Of a stretch of DNA of 33,023 nt, positions 1-8,722 are shown one piece after another. Under the pieces are notes generated by a model. That model made no database searches and was not told the DNA's origin. It was given only the letters and a program-made list of their open reading frames with translations. The position numbers and the translations under genes were made by a program. Source of the stretch: Betaproteobacteria bacterium. Lineage in GTDB: Bacteria > Pseudomonadota > Gammaproteobacteria > Burkholderiales > SHXO01. Numbering within the stretch: position 1 is the stretch's first letter; each line of letters begins with the position of its first letter. The DNA is taken from contig SHXO01000026.1 of the NCBI GenBank assembly GCA_009693245.1, positions 1 through 33,023 of the forward strand, in the 5' to 3' direction.

Positions 1-58
1 CATCGAAGAATCCAGGCTGCTTGGGTTTGGGTTGCTTCCTGCGTTTGTCTTTCTTCAT
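1..58 (-). CDS. N-terminus of an unidentified basic protein (cut by window edge)
   Basis: On the - strand an ATG at 58-56 opens a frame reading MKKDKRRKQPKPKQPGFFD that runs off the left edge without a stop. A GAGG lies a few bases upstream, and an in-frame GTG 15 bases upstream is an alternative start. The segment is strongly basic and proline-rich, as in some small cytoplasmic or nucleic-acid-binding proteins, but nineteen codons are too few to name a family. It would be transcribed divergently from the nitronate monooxygenase gene. Confidence 0.3.
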   Translation of the reverse strand, partial: MKKDKRRKQPKPKQPGFFD

Positions 59-288
59 CGGCCTCGGGATCACTTTGCGCTTCGAGACTTTTTATCACAT
101 CGATTCCATACACACTACTCTAGAATGCTGAATTATTAGAGGTGCCCTAGCGTCAAGGCGCGCTGCGAGGAAGGCCAGGTCGAGGATGTTTATCCCTACC
201 GCCAAGCCATACGCTTCGCGTCTCGCTTCCGTAAAGGCAATTTCAAGCCAAATCATTGATCTTTTCGTGTAATTCAAGAGACATTCTT

Positions 289-368
289 CCCTCACCCTCG
301 GTCCCTCTTCCGGCGGGAGAGGGAGACAAAAAGCCCTTCTCCCCACGGGAGAATGGTGGCTATGAGGG
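289..368. repeat. REP-like intergenic element folding as two hairpins inside an outer stem
   Basis: The outer arms CCCTCA (289-294) and TGAGGG (363-368) enclose two hairpins. The first is CCCTCTTCC/GGGAGAGGG (303-311 and 315-323, one G-T pair, loop GGC). The second is TTCTCCC/GGGAGAA (337-343 and 347-353, loop CAC). This is a three-way-junction layout. From memory, very similar CCCTCACCC...TTCTCCC...GGGAGAA...TGAGGG elements are scattered between genes in many proteobacteria; I could not search to confirm it. The rest of the gene-free stretch 60-431 shows no convincing gene. A - strand frame at 95-346 runs through this repeat and is probably spurious. Confidence 0.7.
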
Positions 369-431
369 AAACGATCTTGAATTAAAGTACCGTCATGTTT
401 TTTTGGAATGCCCGATAGTTAGAGAGGATTT

Positions 432-1514
432 ATGGCCAAGCTACATACACCCCTGTGCGATCTTCTGGGGATTCGCCTCCCCATCATTCAAGCGCCCATG
501 GCCAGTGCCGCGTCACCCGCGTTGGTGAAGGCGGTGTCCGCCGCCGGGGCGTTAGGGTCTTTCGGTTGCGCCTACTCTCAGCCGGAAGCGATGCTGAAAG
601 AGGCCGCTGAAGTGAGGGCGCATACGAACAAGCCTTTTCAGCTCAATTTCTTCGTCTCCCCGCAGCCCGAGCCCGTGGCGGGCGCCTCGCAGCGCGCCGC
701 CATCGATGCGGTCGCGCGTTATTACGCGGAACTCGGATTGCCGGCGCCGGAGCCGGTTCAGCCGCCTTTCGCCCCGGACTTGAATGCACAACTGGCCGCC
801 GCCAAGGAAATCCGGCCCGCGGTGTTGAGCGTTCACCTGGCGGAATTACCAGTGCGCACCATTCGCGAGTTTCAATCCATGGGTGTCAGGGTGGGGGCCA
901 GCGCGACATGCATCGCCGAGGCCAAGCACCTGGAGCGTTTGGGCGTGGATTACATCGTGGCGCAAGGCGGCGATGCGGGCGGGCACCGCGGCACGTACAT
1001 GAAAGATCCCTACGACGCCATGACCGGCACCCTGTCACTTACGCGCATGTTGGTGCGTTCGGTGTCCACGCCCATCGTGGCGGCTGGTGGCATCATGGAT
1101 GGCGCGGGTATCGCGGCGGCATTGGCCCTGGGCGCGCAAGGCGCGCAATTGGGTACGGCTTTCATTCCCTGTCCCGAGGCCGGGGCACCCGAAGTGCACA
1201 AGCGCAGCTTGCTCGCGCAACAAGACGACAACTCAACCATCACCGAAAAATTCACCGGCAAGCCCGCGCGCGGAATTACCAATCGCTATATTCGCGAAGC
1301 CAGATCGAACCCGCAACTACCGTTCCCCATCCAGCATGGATTGACGGGAAAAATGCGCGCCACTTCCGGCAAGACAGGCAACCCGGATTTCGCCGCCATG
1401 TGGTGCGGCCAAGCGGCGTCGCTGTCCCGCGCCCTGCCGGCGGCTCAGTTGGTGGCGGTGTTGGAAGCGGAGACCCTGGAAGCGCTCGACCGTTTGGCGA
1501 GCTTACGCGGCTAG
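432..1514 (+). CDS. Nitronate monooxygenase (2-nitropropane dioxygenase family)
   Basis: This 360-residue FMN-dependent TIM-barrel enzyme would oxidise alkyl nitronates to carbonyl compounds and nitrite in the cytosol. The N-terminus LLGIRLPIIQAPMA is the usual first strand and FMN loop. QGGDAGGHRG near residues 178-187 carries the His (H185) aligned with the catalytic base of class I enzymes. AAGGIMDG and GAQGAQLGTAF form the phosphate-binding end of the barrel. The ATG at 432 follows an AGAGGA Shine-Dalgarno at good spacing, so a longer upstream frame was rejected. The TAG stop overlaps the stop of the convergent barrel-protein gene within CTAG at 1511-1514. Some family members are enoyl reductases or act on other substrates, so the substrate is inferred from family only. 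Confidence 0.9.
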   Translation: MAKLHTPLCDLLGIRLPIIQAPMASAASPALVKAVSAAGALGSFGCAYSQPEAMLKEAAEVRAHTNKPFQLNFFVSPQPEPVAGASQRAAIDAVARYYAELGLPAPEPVQPPFAPDLNAQLAAAKEIRPAVLSVHLAELPVRTIREFQSMGVRVGASATCIAEAKHLERLGVDYIVAQGGDAGGHRGTYMKDPYDAMTGTLSLTRMLVRSVSTPIVAAGGIMDGAGIAAALALGAQGAQLGTAFIPCPEAGAPEVHKRSLLAQQDDNSTITEKFTGKPARGITNRYIREARSNPQLPFPIQHGLTGKMRATSGKTGNPDFAAMWCGQAASLSRALPAAQLVAVLEAETLEALDRLASLRG

Positions 1515-2152
1515 AAAACGTAGCCGAATCCCGCTTGAATCACAGGCCATAAGCGGAAATCCTCGAGTTCGGTTTCCAATTGGGCTCGCTCTGCCTGCGC
1601 GTCGCTGGTGAGTTGGGCGCATTGGGCCGTGACGCCGCAGGTTAAATCGAGCCTCACCTTGGGCGATTGTTGGTACAGGACGCCCAAGTCAATGGAATAG
1701 GAAAATCCTTTCTTGGTCACGTTACCGAAGCCAACGCCCAGGAAGGGGGCGAACTTGTTGAATTCGATCTTTCCGGAAAGGGACCCGACTTCCGCGGCGT
1801 TGTAGGTCACTCCATTGAACTCGAAGGCGCCCCGGGTAGGCCGGGCCAGAACGGAGAAATTGGTCCCGTTGTAGAACGCGCCAAGACTCAAGCGGAAAGC
1901 ATGGCCGCCAGGGTGCCAGTCGACGGTAATCCCCGCGCTGCGTAGCTTGAATTCAGCATCGTAATTTACATTACTCTCCGTGAGGGTCTCATCCACGCTG
2001 TAGCCATTCAAGCCCGCGCGAATGGCCCAATGCTCGGAGATGCCACCGCCCACCTCAAGGCCTAAGCCGAGAGTACCGAAACGCCCCAGCAAGGCAAGGC
2101 CACCTTGGCCCGCTTGTGCAGTGGCAATTCCGGCCAGAAGCGACATTCCCAA
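1511..2152 (-). CDS. Outer-membrane beta-barrel protein (start codon uncertain)
   Basis: About 213 residues with alternating hydrophobic/polar strands, many glycines and a C-terminal aromatic residue (GFGYVF), all typical of small outer-membrane barrels; no specific family is recognised. Coordinates use the TTG at 2152, but that leaves a signal peptide with no basic n-region. In the same frame, ACG at 2167-2165 sits five bases after a GGAG Shine-Dalgarno and would give MRNVLLGMSLLAGIATAQA, a near-ideal signal peptide ending in an AQA cleavage site. An out-of-frame ATG at 2160 could also reflect an indel in the nearby T-run. Two cysteines near residue 170 (LTCGVTAQC) could form a loop disulphide. 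The gene converges on the nitronate monooxygenase with overlapping stops. Confidence 0.75.
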   Translation of the reverse strand: MGMSLLAGIATAQAGQGGLALLGRFGTLGLGLEVGGGISEHWAIRAGLNGYSVDETLTESNVNYDAEFKLRSAGITVDWHPGGHAFRLSLGAFYNGTNFSVLARPTRGAFEFNGVTYNAAEVGSLSGKIEFNKFAPFLGVGFGNVTKKGFSYSIDLGVLYQQSPKVRLDLTCGVTAQCAQLTSDAQAERAQLETELEDFRLWPVIQAGFGYVF

Positions 2153-2292
2153 AAGAACATTTCGCGTGCTTTCTCCCTATCGGTTGGTGGCGACTCGGTT
2201 CGCCAGTGAGACTAAACTACGACAGGTCAAGCAAGTGCTTGAGAGCCGCCGCCGCGGTTGAGCCCCAAATAGTCACGCATTGAAGGAATACC

Positions 2293-3474
2293 ATGAAAGA
2301 TCCCATCGTAATCATATCCGCCGTGCGCACCCCCATGGGCGCATTTCAAGGCGAATTGAAGGACTTTACCGCGGCGGAGCTTGGAGCCCAAGCCATTCGC
2401 GCCGCCATCGACCGCAGCGGTATCGAACCGGCGGACGTGCAGGAAGTCATCATGGGTTGCGTGTTGCCCGCCGGCCAGGGCCAAGCCCCCGCGAGACAAG
2501 CGGCCCTGGGCGGCGGACTTCCGCTGTCCGTGGGGTGCACCACCATCAACAAGATGTGCGGATCTGGAATGAAAGCCGCCATGCTGGCCCACGACCTACT
2601 GGCCGCGCGAACCAACGACATCATGATCGCCGGCGGCATGGAGAGCATGACCAACGCGCCCTACCTCCTACCGAAGGCGCGCGCGGGTTACCGCATGGGA
2701 CACCAGCAGGTGCTTGATCACATGTTCCTCGATGGATTGGAGGATGCCTATGACAAGGGGCGTTTGATGGGAAGCTTCGCGGAGGATTGCGCCGGCAAAT
2801 TCGGATTTACCCGCGCCGAACAAGATGCCTTCGCCATCACCTCGCTTGAGCGTGCGCAAAAGGCCAACAATGAAGGCTGGTTCGCCTGGGAGACCGTGCC
2901 GCTATCCCTCAAATCGGGAAAGGGCGACCGCTTCATGGATAAAGACGAGCAACCCTTCAAAGCGAATTTCGAAAAGATTCCGCAACTCAAGCCAGCCTTC
3001 CGCAAGGACGGAACTGTCACGGCCGCTAACTCTAGTTCCATTTCCGATGGCGCCGCGGCGCTGGTGATGATGCGCCGCACAGTTGCCGAGAAGCGCGGCC
3101 TGCGTCCAATCGCCACGATAATAAGCCATGCCACTCATGCGCAAGAACCCGGTTGGTTCACCACGGCGCCTGTGGGTGCCATCCAGAAATTATTCGGCAA
3201 GACGGGTTGGAAGACCGAGGACGTGGATCTTTATGAAATCAACGAAGCCTTCGCCGTGGTGACCATGGCGGCGATGAGAAAACACACGTTGCCCCATGAG
3301 AAGGTCAATATCCACGGCGGCGCCTGTGCGTTGGGCCACCCCATCGGCGCGTCCGGTGCGCGCATACTCGTTACACTCATCGGCGCATTGCGTAAGCGGG
3401 GATCGAAGCGAGGGGTCGCCTGCCTGTGCATCGGTGGCGGAGAAGCGACCGCCATGGCAATCGAACTTTCTTGA
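2293..3474 (+). CDS. Acetyl-CoA C-acyltransferase (thiolase II type)
   Basis: A full-length (393 aa) thiolase that condenses or cleaves acetyl-/acyl-CoA and acetoacetyl-/3-oxoacyl-CoA. The catalytic residues are visible: nucleophile C89 in KMCGSGMKA, H349 in ALGHPIGASGAR, and C379 in CLCIGGGEA. NEAFAVV is the usual active-site loop. Length and motifs fit the AtoB/PhaA branch better than FadA, but chain-length preference cannot be read from sequence. The ATG at 2293 follows AAGGAATACC. The RidA-like gene starts 12 bases after the stop, and its Shine-Dalgarno GAGG overlaps the thiolase TGA, so the two are probably cotranscribed. No phaB or phaC lies nearby, so polyhydroxybutyrate synthesis is not implied; acyl-CoA or amino-acid degradation is as likely. 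Confidence 0.93.
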   Translation: MKDPIVIISAVRTPMGAFQGELKDFTAAELGAQAIRAAIDRSGIEPADVQEVIMGCVLPAGQGQAPARQAALGGGLPLSVGCTTINKMCGSGMKAAMLAHDLLAARTNDIMIAGGMESMTNAPYLLPKARAGYRMGHQQVLDHMFLDGLEDAYDKGRLMGSFAEDCAGKFGFTRAEQDAFAITSLERAQKANNEGWFAWETVPLSLKSGKGDRFMDKDEQPFKANFEKIPQLKPAFRKDGTVTAANSSSISDGAAALVMMRRTVAEKRGLRPIATIISHATHAQEPGWFTTAPVGAIQKLFGKTGWKTEDVDLYEINEAFAVVTMAAMRKHTLPHEKVNIHGGACALGHPIGASGARILVTLIGALRKRGSKRGVACLCIGGGEATAMAIELS

Positions 3475-3485
3475 GGAATGCAATC

Positions 3486-3869
3486 ATGGCGCGCAAGCTA
3501 ATATCATCGGGATCGAGCTTCGAGAAAACCGCCGGGTATAGCCGGGCCGTGGTGGACGGCGATTGGGTGTTTGTCAGCGGCACCACGGGTTACGACTATC
3601 CCACCATGACCATCAGCAACGATGTCGCCATGCAGACTCGCCAAGCCTTCGAAAACATCAAGGCCGCCTTGGCCCAGGCTGGTTGTACGCTGGCGGACGT
3701 GGTTCGCGTTCGCTATTACCTTGCGCAGCGGCAACACTTCCATGAGCTTGCCCCGGTATTCGGGCAGTATCTGGGTGAGGCGCGGCCGGCTGCCACGGCG
3801 GTCATTTGCGATTTGATCGAACCCGCAATGAAGATAGAGATTGAAGTGACGGCTCGAAAGCGCGCGTGA
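3486..3869 (+). CDS. RidA-family (YjgF/UK114) protein
   Basis: A 127-residue protein with the RidA trimer fold: FVSGTTGYD near the N-terminus, the QTRQAFENIKAALAQAG helix, VVRVRYYLA, and a C-terminal KIEIEVTA strand. Canonical RidA deaminates reactive 2-aminoacrylate and other imines, using an Arg near residue 105 in a CRxxV-type motif. Here the corresponding segment reads ARPAATAVICD, so the Arg position is not the classical one, and this is probably a divergent RidA subgroup. The ATG at 3486 follows GAGG that overlaps the upstream thiolase stop; an upstream in-frame ATG lies inside the thiolase gene and has no support. Tight coupling to thiolase suggests a role in a CoA-thioester or amino-acid catabolic route, which is inference. 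Confidence 0.85.
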   Translation: MARKLISSGSSFEKTAGYSRAVVDGDWVFVSGTTGYDYPTMTISNDVAMQTRQAFENIKAALAQAGCTLADVVRVRYYLAQRQHFHELAPVFGQYLGEARPAATAVICDLIEPAMKIEIEVTARKRA

Positions 3870-3940
3870 CCGGATCCACCGGGGTAACGGGAACCGGCAT
3901 GTAAGCGCCACTTACCACGCGGGGAAAGGATGGTCCACTG

Positions 3941-3979
3941 ACCATGAAATTCGTGCATCGGATGACGTAATTTCATGGT
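3941..3979. promoter_or_regulatory. Perfect 11-bp inverted repeat upstream of the AAA+ ATPase gene
   Basis: ACCATGAAATT (3941-3951) and AATTTCATGGT (3969-3979) are exact reverse complements separated by 17 bases. The right arm ends 11 bases before the ATPase start codon, where an operator or a translation-blocking hairpin would act. The sequence is AT-richer than its surroundings, and the 17-base spacer would put the arms about two and a half helical turns apart (centre to centre). The binding factor is unknown. Confidence 0.55.
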
Positions 3980-3990
3980 AGAGTCTTTTA

Positions 3991-5184
3991 ATGATTAGCC
4001 GCCAACCTACCCTGGAAGCTCTTGGGGCCGCGCTCTCTCGAAGCCGAATCGTCGTGCTGGCGGGGCCGCGCCAGTGCGGGAAAACCACGATGGCTCGCAC
4101 GATGGTAGCGGAAGATTCGGCGAACTACTTCGATCTCGAAGATCCAGCCAGCCTCGCCCGTTTGAGCGAGCCCATGACCGCCCTTGCTCCGTTACGAGGC
4201 TTGGTCGTCATCGACGAAGTACAGAGGCGCCCAGAATTGTTTCCGGTGCTGCGAGTACTAGCGGACCGGCGCGAAGCCCCTGGCCAGTTTCTCGTTCTCG
4301 GTAGCGCCACGGGGGAATTGCTACGCCAATCGTCCGAGAGCCTCGCGGGCCGCGCGGAACGTGTTCATATGGGTGGCTTTACCCTGCCCGAATTGGGAGC
4401 CCTGGCGGAGAACCGCCTTTGGTTGCGCGGCGGATTTCCGCTTTCCTACCTCGCGAAGAACGATACCGATAGCGCGGTCTGGCGCAAAAACTTCATCCAG
4501 TCCCTACTGGAAAGCGACTTTCCGCAATGGGGTGTAAGGGTGCCATCGGCCGCGCTTCTACGCTTCTGGACCATGCTGGCGCACTACCATGGCCAAACAT
4601 GGAATGCGGCGGAGCCGGCGCGTGCATTGGGCGTGAGTGAGTCCACCGCGCGCCGTTACCTGGATTTGCTCGCGGACGCTTACATGATCCGGGTGCTGCA
4701 GCCGTATCACGCCAACATCGCCAAGCGGCAAATCAAATCTCCGAAAATCTACTTCCGGGACAGCGGTCTCTTACATCAGATGCTGGGCATCTCCGCCGAT
4801 AAAGCTCTTCTTACTCATCCGAAAGTGGGGGCGTCGTGGGAAGGGTTCGTTCTCGAGCAGACACTCGCGGTCTTGCAACCCGATGAGATCTATTATTGGG
4901 GCACGCACCAGGGCGCCGAGATTGACCTCGTGGCGAGAAAGGCCGGTATGTTGTTCGGCATCGAGTGTAAGCGCATCGACGCGCCGGCCATGACGCCCTC
5001 GATCAGAATCGCCATGGATGATCTTGGGCTGGATCGTGTCGCGGTGATTTACCCGGGATCGAAGCGCTATTCCATCGCCGAGCGAGTCGAAGCCGTGCCC
5101 TTGGGCTCCATCGTTTGGCCGGAGCGATACCTCGCCCGCCCGGAGTCCCATGGGATAGCATTGGCCAGATCATCATTGGACTGA
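3991..5184 (+). CDS. AAA+ ATPase with C-terminal DUF4143 domain
   Basis: A 397-residue protein of the AAA_14/DUF4143 type. Walker A is GPRQCGKTT (25-33) and Walker B is VVIDE (72-76), followed by a sensor-like LVLGSAT (about 101-107). A winged-helix-like stretch around 208-230 (LGVSESTARRYLDLL) leads into DUF4143. That domain ends in a PD-(D/E)xK-like core: E288, GAEIDLV with D312, and GIECK with E325 and K327. The family is common and patchily distributed in bacterial genomes and its biological role is not settled; links to mobile elements and defence have been suggested. It has its own upstream palindrome yet ends only 4 bases before the isomerase-like gene, which suggests insertion into an existing operon. 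The ATG at 3991 has only a weak AGAG Shine-Dalgarno. Confidence 0.88.
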   Translation: MISRQPTLEALGAALSRSRIVVLAGPRQCGKTTMARTMVAEDSANYFDLEDPASLARLSEPMTALAPLRGLVVIDEVQRRPELFPVLRVLADRREAPGQFLVLGSATGELLRQSSESLAGRAERVHMGGFTLPELGALAENRLWLRGGFPLSYLAKNDTDSAVWRKNFIQSLLESDFPQWGVRVPSAALLRFWTMLAHYHGQTWNAAEPARALGVSESTARRYLDLLADAYMIRVLQPYHANIAKRQIKSPKIYFRDSGLLHQMLGISADKALLTHPKVGASWEGFVLEQTLAVLQPDEIYYWGTHQGAEIDLVARKAGMLFGIECKRIDAPAMTPSIRIAMDDLGLDRVAVIYPGSKRYSIAERVEAVPLGSIVWPERYLARPESHGIALARSSLD

Positions 5185-5188
5185 ACTC

Positions 5189-5791
5189 ATGAATAAGCCC
5201 ATCGATTTCTACTTCGACTTCACCTCGCCCTACGGTTATCTGGCGGCTACCAAGATCGGCGCGCTCGCACGCAAATACGGGCGTGACGTGAAATGGAATC
5301 CCATTTTGCTCGGCGTGGTATTCAAGGCCACCGGCTCACCCATCGTGGCGACCATGCCGCTTAAGGGCGATTACATTGCCCACGATGCCTTGCGCAGCGC
5401 GCGCTTCATGGATGTGCCCTTTCGTATGCCGGGCAAGTTTCCTATCGCGGGAGTGGCACCCGCGCGCATCGCTTGTTGGGTACGCAATAGCGCGCCGGAA
5501 AAAATAGAAGCGGCGGTGCTTGCCATGTATCGCGCGTACTTTGTGGATGACCTCGATATCTCCGCTCCCGAGATCGCCGCGAAGGCAGTGGCGCGCGCAG
5601 GTGTCGATGAAGCCGCGGCGCTCGCCGCGACGAACGACAGCACAATCAAGGAGCAACTCAAGAACGAAGTCCAGGCCGCCTTGGATCGCAAAGTATGCGG
5701 TTCGCCCTACGCCATCATCGATGGCGAGCCGTTCTGGGGAGCGGACCGGCTCGACCAGATGGACCGTTGGTTGCGGCAGGGCGGGTTCTAG
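5189..5791 (+). CDS. 2-hydroxychromene-2-carboxylate isomerase-like protein (DsbA-like GST kappa fold)
   Basis: A 200-residue thioredoxin-fold protein. [14 protein letters not shown] places Ser13 where the NahD-type glutathione-dependent isomerase has its catalytic serine, and C-terminal [19 protein letters not shown] is the cis-proline and substrate/GSH loop of the family. Characterised members isomerise hydroxychromene carboxylate in naphthalene degradation, but most homologues outside aromatic operons have unknown substrates. No naphthalene genes are visible here. The gene starts 4 bases after the ATPase stop with only a weak Shine-Dalgarno, so translational coupling is plausible. The carboxyltransferase starts 2 bases downstream of its stop. 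Cofactor glutathione could come from the gshA-gshB genes in this window. Confidence 0.85.
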   Translation: MNKPIDFYFDFTSPYGYLAATKIGALARKYGRDVKWNPILLGVVFKATGSPIVATMPLKGDYIAHDALRSARFMDVPFRMPGKFPIAGVAPARIACWVRNSAPEKIEAAVLAMYRAYFVDDLDISAPEIAAKAVARAGVDEAAALAATNDSTIKEQLKNEVQAALDRKVCGSPYAIIDGEPFWGADRLDQMDRWLRQGGF

Positions 5792-5793
5792 CG

Positions 5794-7401
<1,608 letters not shown>

Positions 7402-7424
7402 ATCTAGTTGAAGATGAAGACTCG

Positions 7425-7457
7425 CGGCTTAATAAGCCGTAATGGCAGTCCGCTGCC
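7425..7457. terminator. Pair of short hairpins between convergent genes
   Basis: CGGCTTA/TAAGCCG (7425-7431 and 7433-7439, one-base gap) is followed by GGCAG/CTGCC (7444-7448 and 7453-7457, loop TCCG). They lie between the carboxyltransferase stop and the VIT1-family stop, where a bidirectional terminator is expected. Neither has a U-tract, so this is a weak call. Confidence 0.35.
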
Positions 7458-7495
7458 TGCGAATAGCGCCTGATTGGTTCAAGCCAGAACCCGCC

Positions 7496-8527
7496 CTACC
7501 CAAGGCTTACTCCCAGCACCTTCCCAATCCCATAAGTAAGCGCTCCGGCCGCCGCACCGATCAGCATCATGCGGAACCCGCCGCGGAAGGCGCGTCTTCC
7601 GGTGAACAGGCTAGAGGTTGCGCCCACGCCGAACAAGCTGGCGGCGGTGAGGCAGATGGTCCACGGCAGCGGAGTATTCAAATGCAGTGCAAAGGGTATT
7701 AGCGGAACCGCCGCACCCAATCCAAACGATGCGAAGGAAGACAAGGCCGCGCCCCATGGCGAACCCAGCTCGTCGGGGTTAAGGCCCAGCTCCTCGCGGG
7801 CCAGAGCGTCCAGGCCGCGTTCGGGATCGGCCACCATGGAGGCGGCGAGGCGCTGGGCTTCTGCTCTCTCCAAGCCGCGCGCTTCGTAGATCAAGGCCAG
7901 CTCGGAGGCTTCTTCTTCCGGGTATTCGGCCAGTTCGTCGCGCTCCAACGCGATTTGATATTCATACATTTCGCGTTGCGATCGCACCGAAACGTATTCT
8001 CCAGCAGCCATGGAGAAAGCACCTGCCAGCAGCCCGGCCACCCCAGAGAGCAGGATCAAGCCGGGTTGGGCCGTCGCGCCCGCCACGCCGAGAATTAGGC
8101 TGGCATTGGAGACCAAGCCGTCGTTCACGCCGAAGACAGCGGCGCGCAGGTTTCCCCCGCCGGACAGTCCGCTATGGGCGCGTTCCATTCCGGTGGCGGG
8201 ATCGGGCGCCGCATGGCCCAAATCGGAACCGGTGTAGACGGACATCCCGCGCACTTTCATGGCCGCCAATACCGAATGCATCGCCCTGGGACCGTACCGG
8301 CGCGTAAGGCCGGCTACGATGCGCGTGCGCAATGACGGCGCAAACTCCGGCGGGACCGAAAGTCCCGTCTTGCTGGCCCTCTTCGCCCAATGTTCGGCTT
8401 GGCTCTCGGCTTCGCGTCCCAATTCCCTGAAGAGCTTTTCGCGCACCGTGCCGCGTTCAATCTCCGCCAGTACGCGGTAGAGGTAAGCGGAACCTTGTTC
8501 TTCTCGCCAGCTATGGAGTTCTTGCAT
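7496..8527 (-). CDS. Ferritin-like/VIT1 fusion iron transporter (MbfA-like)
   Basis: 343 residues. The N-terminal ~140 residues form a ferritin-like/rubrerythrin-like helical domain (WREEQGSAYLYRVLAEIERG and REAESQAEHW supply metal-ligand acidic and His residues). The C-terminal part is a VIT1/CCC1 membrane domain, starting with GGNLRAAVFGVNDGLVSNAS and containing LLAGAFSMAAGEYVSVRSQ, an acidic cytoplasmic segment (RDELAEYPEEEASE), and three further membrane segments to the end. This architecture matches membrane-bound ferritin A of alphaproteobacteria, which exports iron and protects against peroxide. The ATG at 8527 follows AAAGG; an upstream in-frame ATG at 8635 lies in a repeat element and is unlikely. 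Iron or manganese efflux across the inner membrane is the family expectation. The gene is monocistronic. Confidence 0.88.
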   Translation of the reverse strand: MQELHSWREEQGSAYLYRVLAEIERGTVREKLFRELGREAESQAEHWAKRASKTGLSVPPEFAPSLRTRIVAGLTRRYGPRAMHSVLAAMKVRGMSVYTGSDLGHAAPDPATGMERAHSGLSGGGNLRAAVFGVNDGLVSNASLILGVAGATAQPGLILLSGVAGLLAGAFSMAAGEYVSVRSQREMYEYQIALERDELAEYPEEEASELALIYEARGLERAEAQRLAASMVADPERGLDALAREELGLNPDELGSPWGAALSSFASFGLGAAVPLIPFALHLNTPLPWTICLTAASLFGVGATSSLFTGRRAFRGGFRMMLIGAAAGALTYGIGKVLGVSLG

Positions 8528-8559
8528 GTCTACCTTTTGAATTAAACGCGAGGGCTTTA

Positions 8560-8680
8560 GGGCGCCTCTAAAAATGCACAGAATGGGGTGAGGTCGAGCC
8601 GAGGAGCGCAGGTGTACGAGGAGTACATTGAGCACCGCAGGTTCGAGATCGGCCCATTATGGGAATTTTTGGAGGCGCCC
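8560..8680. repeat. Structured intergenic element with 16-bp terminal inverted repeats
   Basis: Arms GGGCGCCTCTAAAAAT (8560-8575) and ATTTTTGGAGGCGCCC (8665-8680) pair over 16 positions with one G-T. Inside are two direct repeats, GAGGAGCGCAGG (8601-8612) and GAGCACCGCAGG (8630-8641), flanking a perfect TGTAC/GTACA hairpin (8613-8617 and 8623-8627). It sits between the divergent starts of the iron transporter and uup. From memory, elements of this general design recur in betaproteobacterial genomes; I could not check a database. It may be a small non-autonomous mobile element or a structured RNA. Confidence 0.6.
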
Positions 8681-8722
8681 TTTAGCTATGCTACCGTCGC
8701 GCCCCATCTAAAGTGAACCATT

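Noticed and set aside
95-346. An 83-codon - strand open frame upstream of nitronate monooxygenase
   Set aside because: It starts inside the REP-like hairpin element, has no ribosome-binding site, and resembles no family I know; the overlapping + strand frame is equally open.
908-1552. A 214-codon open frame in another phase within the nitronate monooxygenase gene
   Set aside because: Its Arg/His/Gly-rich translation is what a GC-rich gene gives out of frame, and the enclosing frame has all the enzyme motifs.
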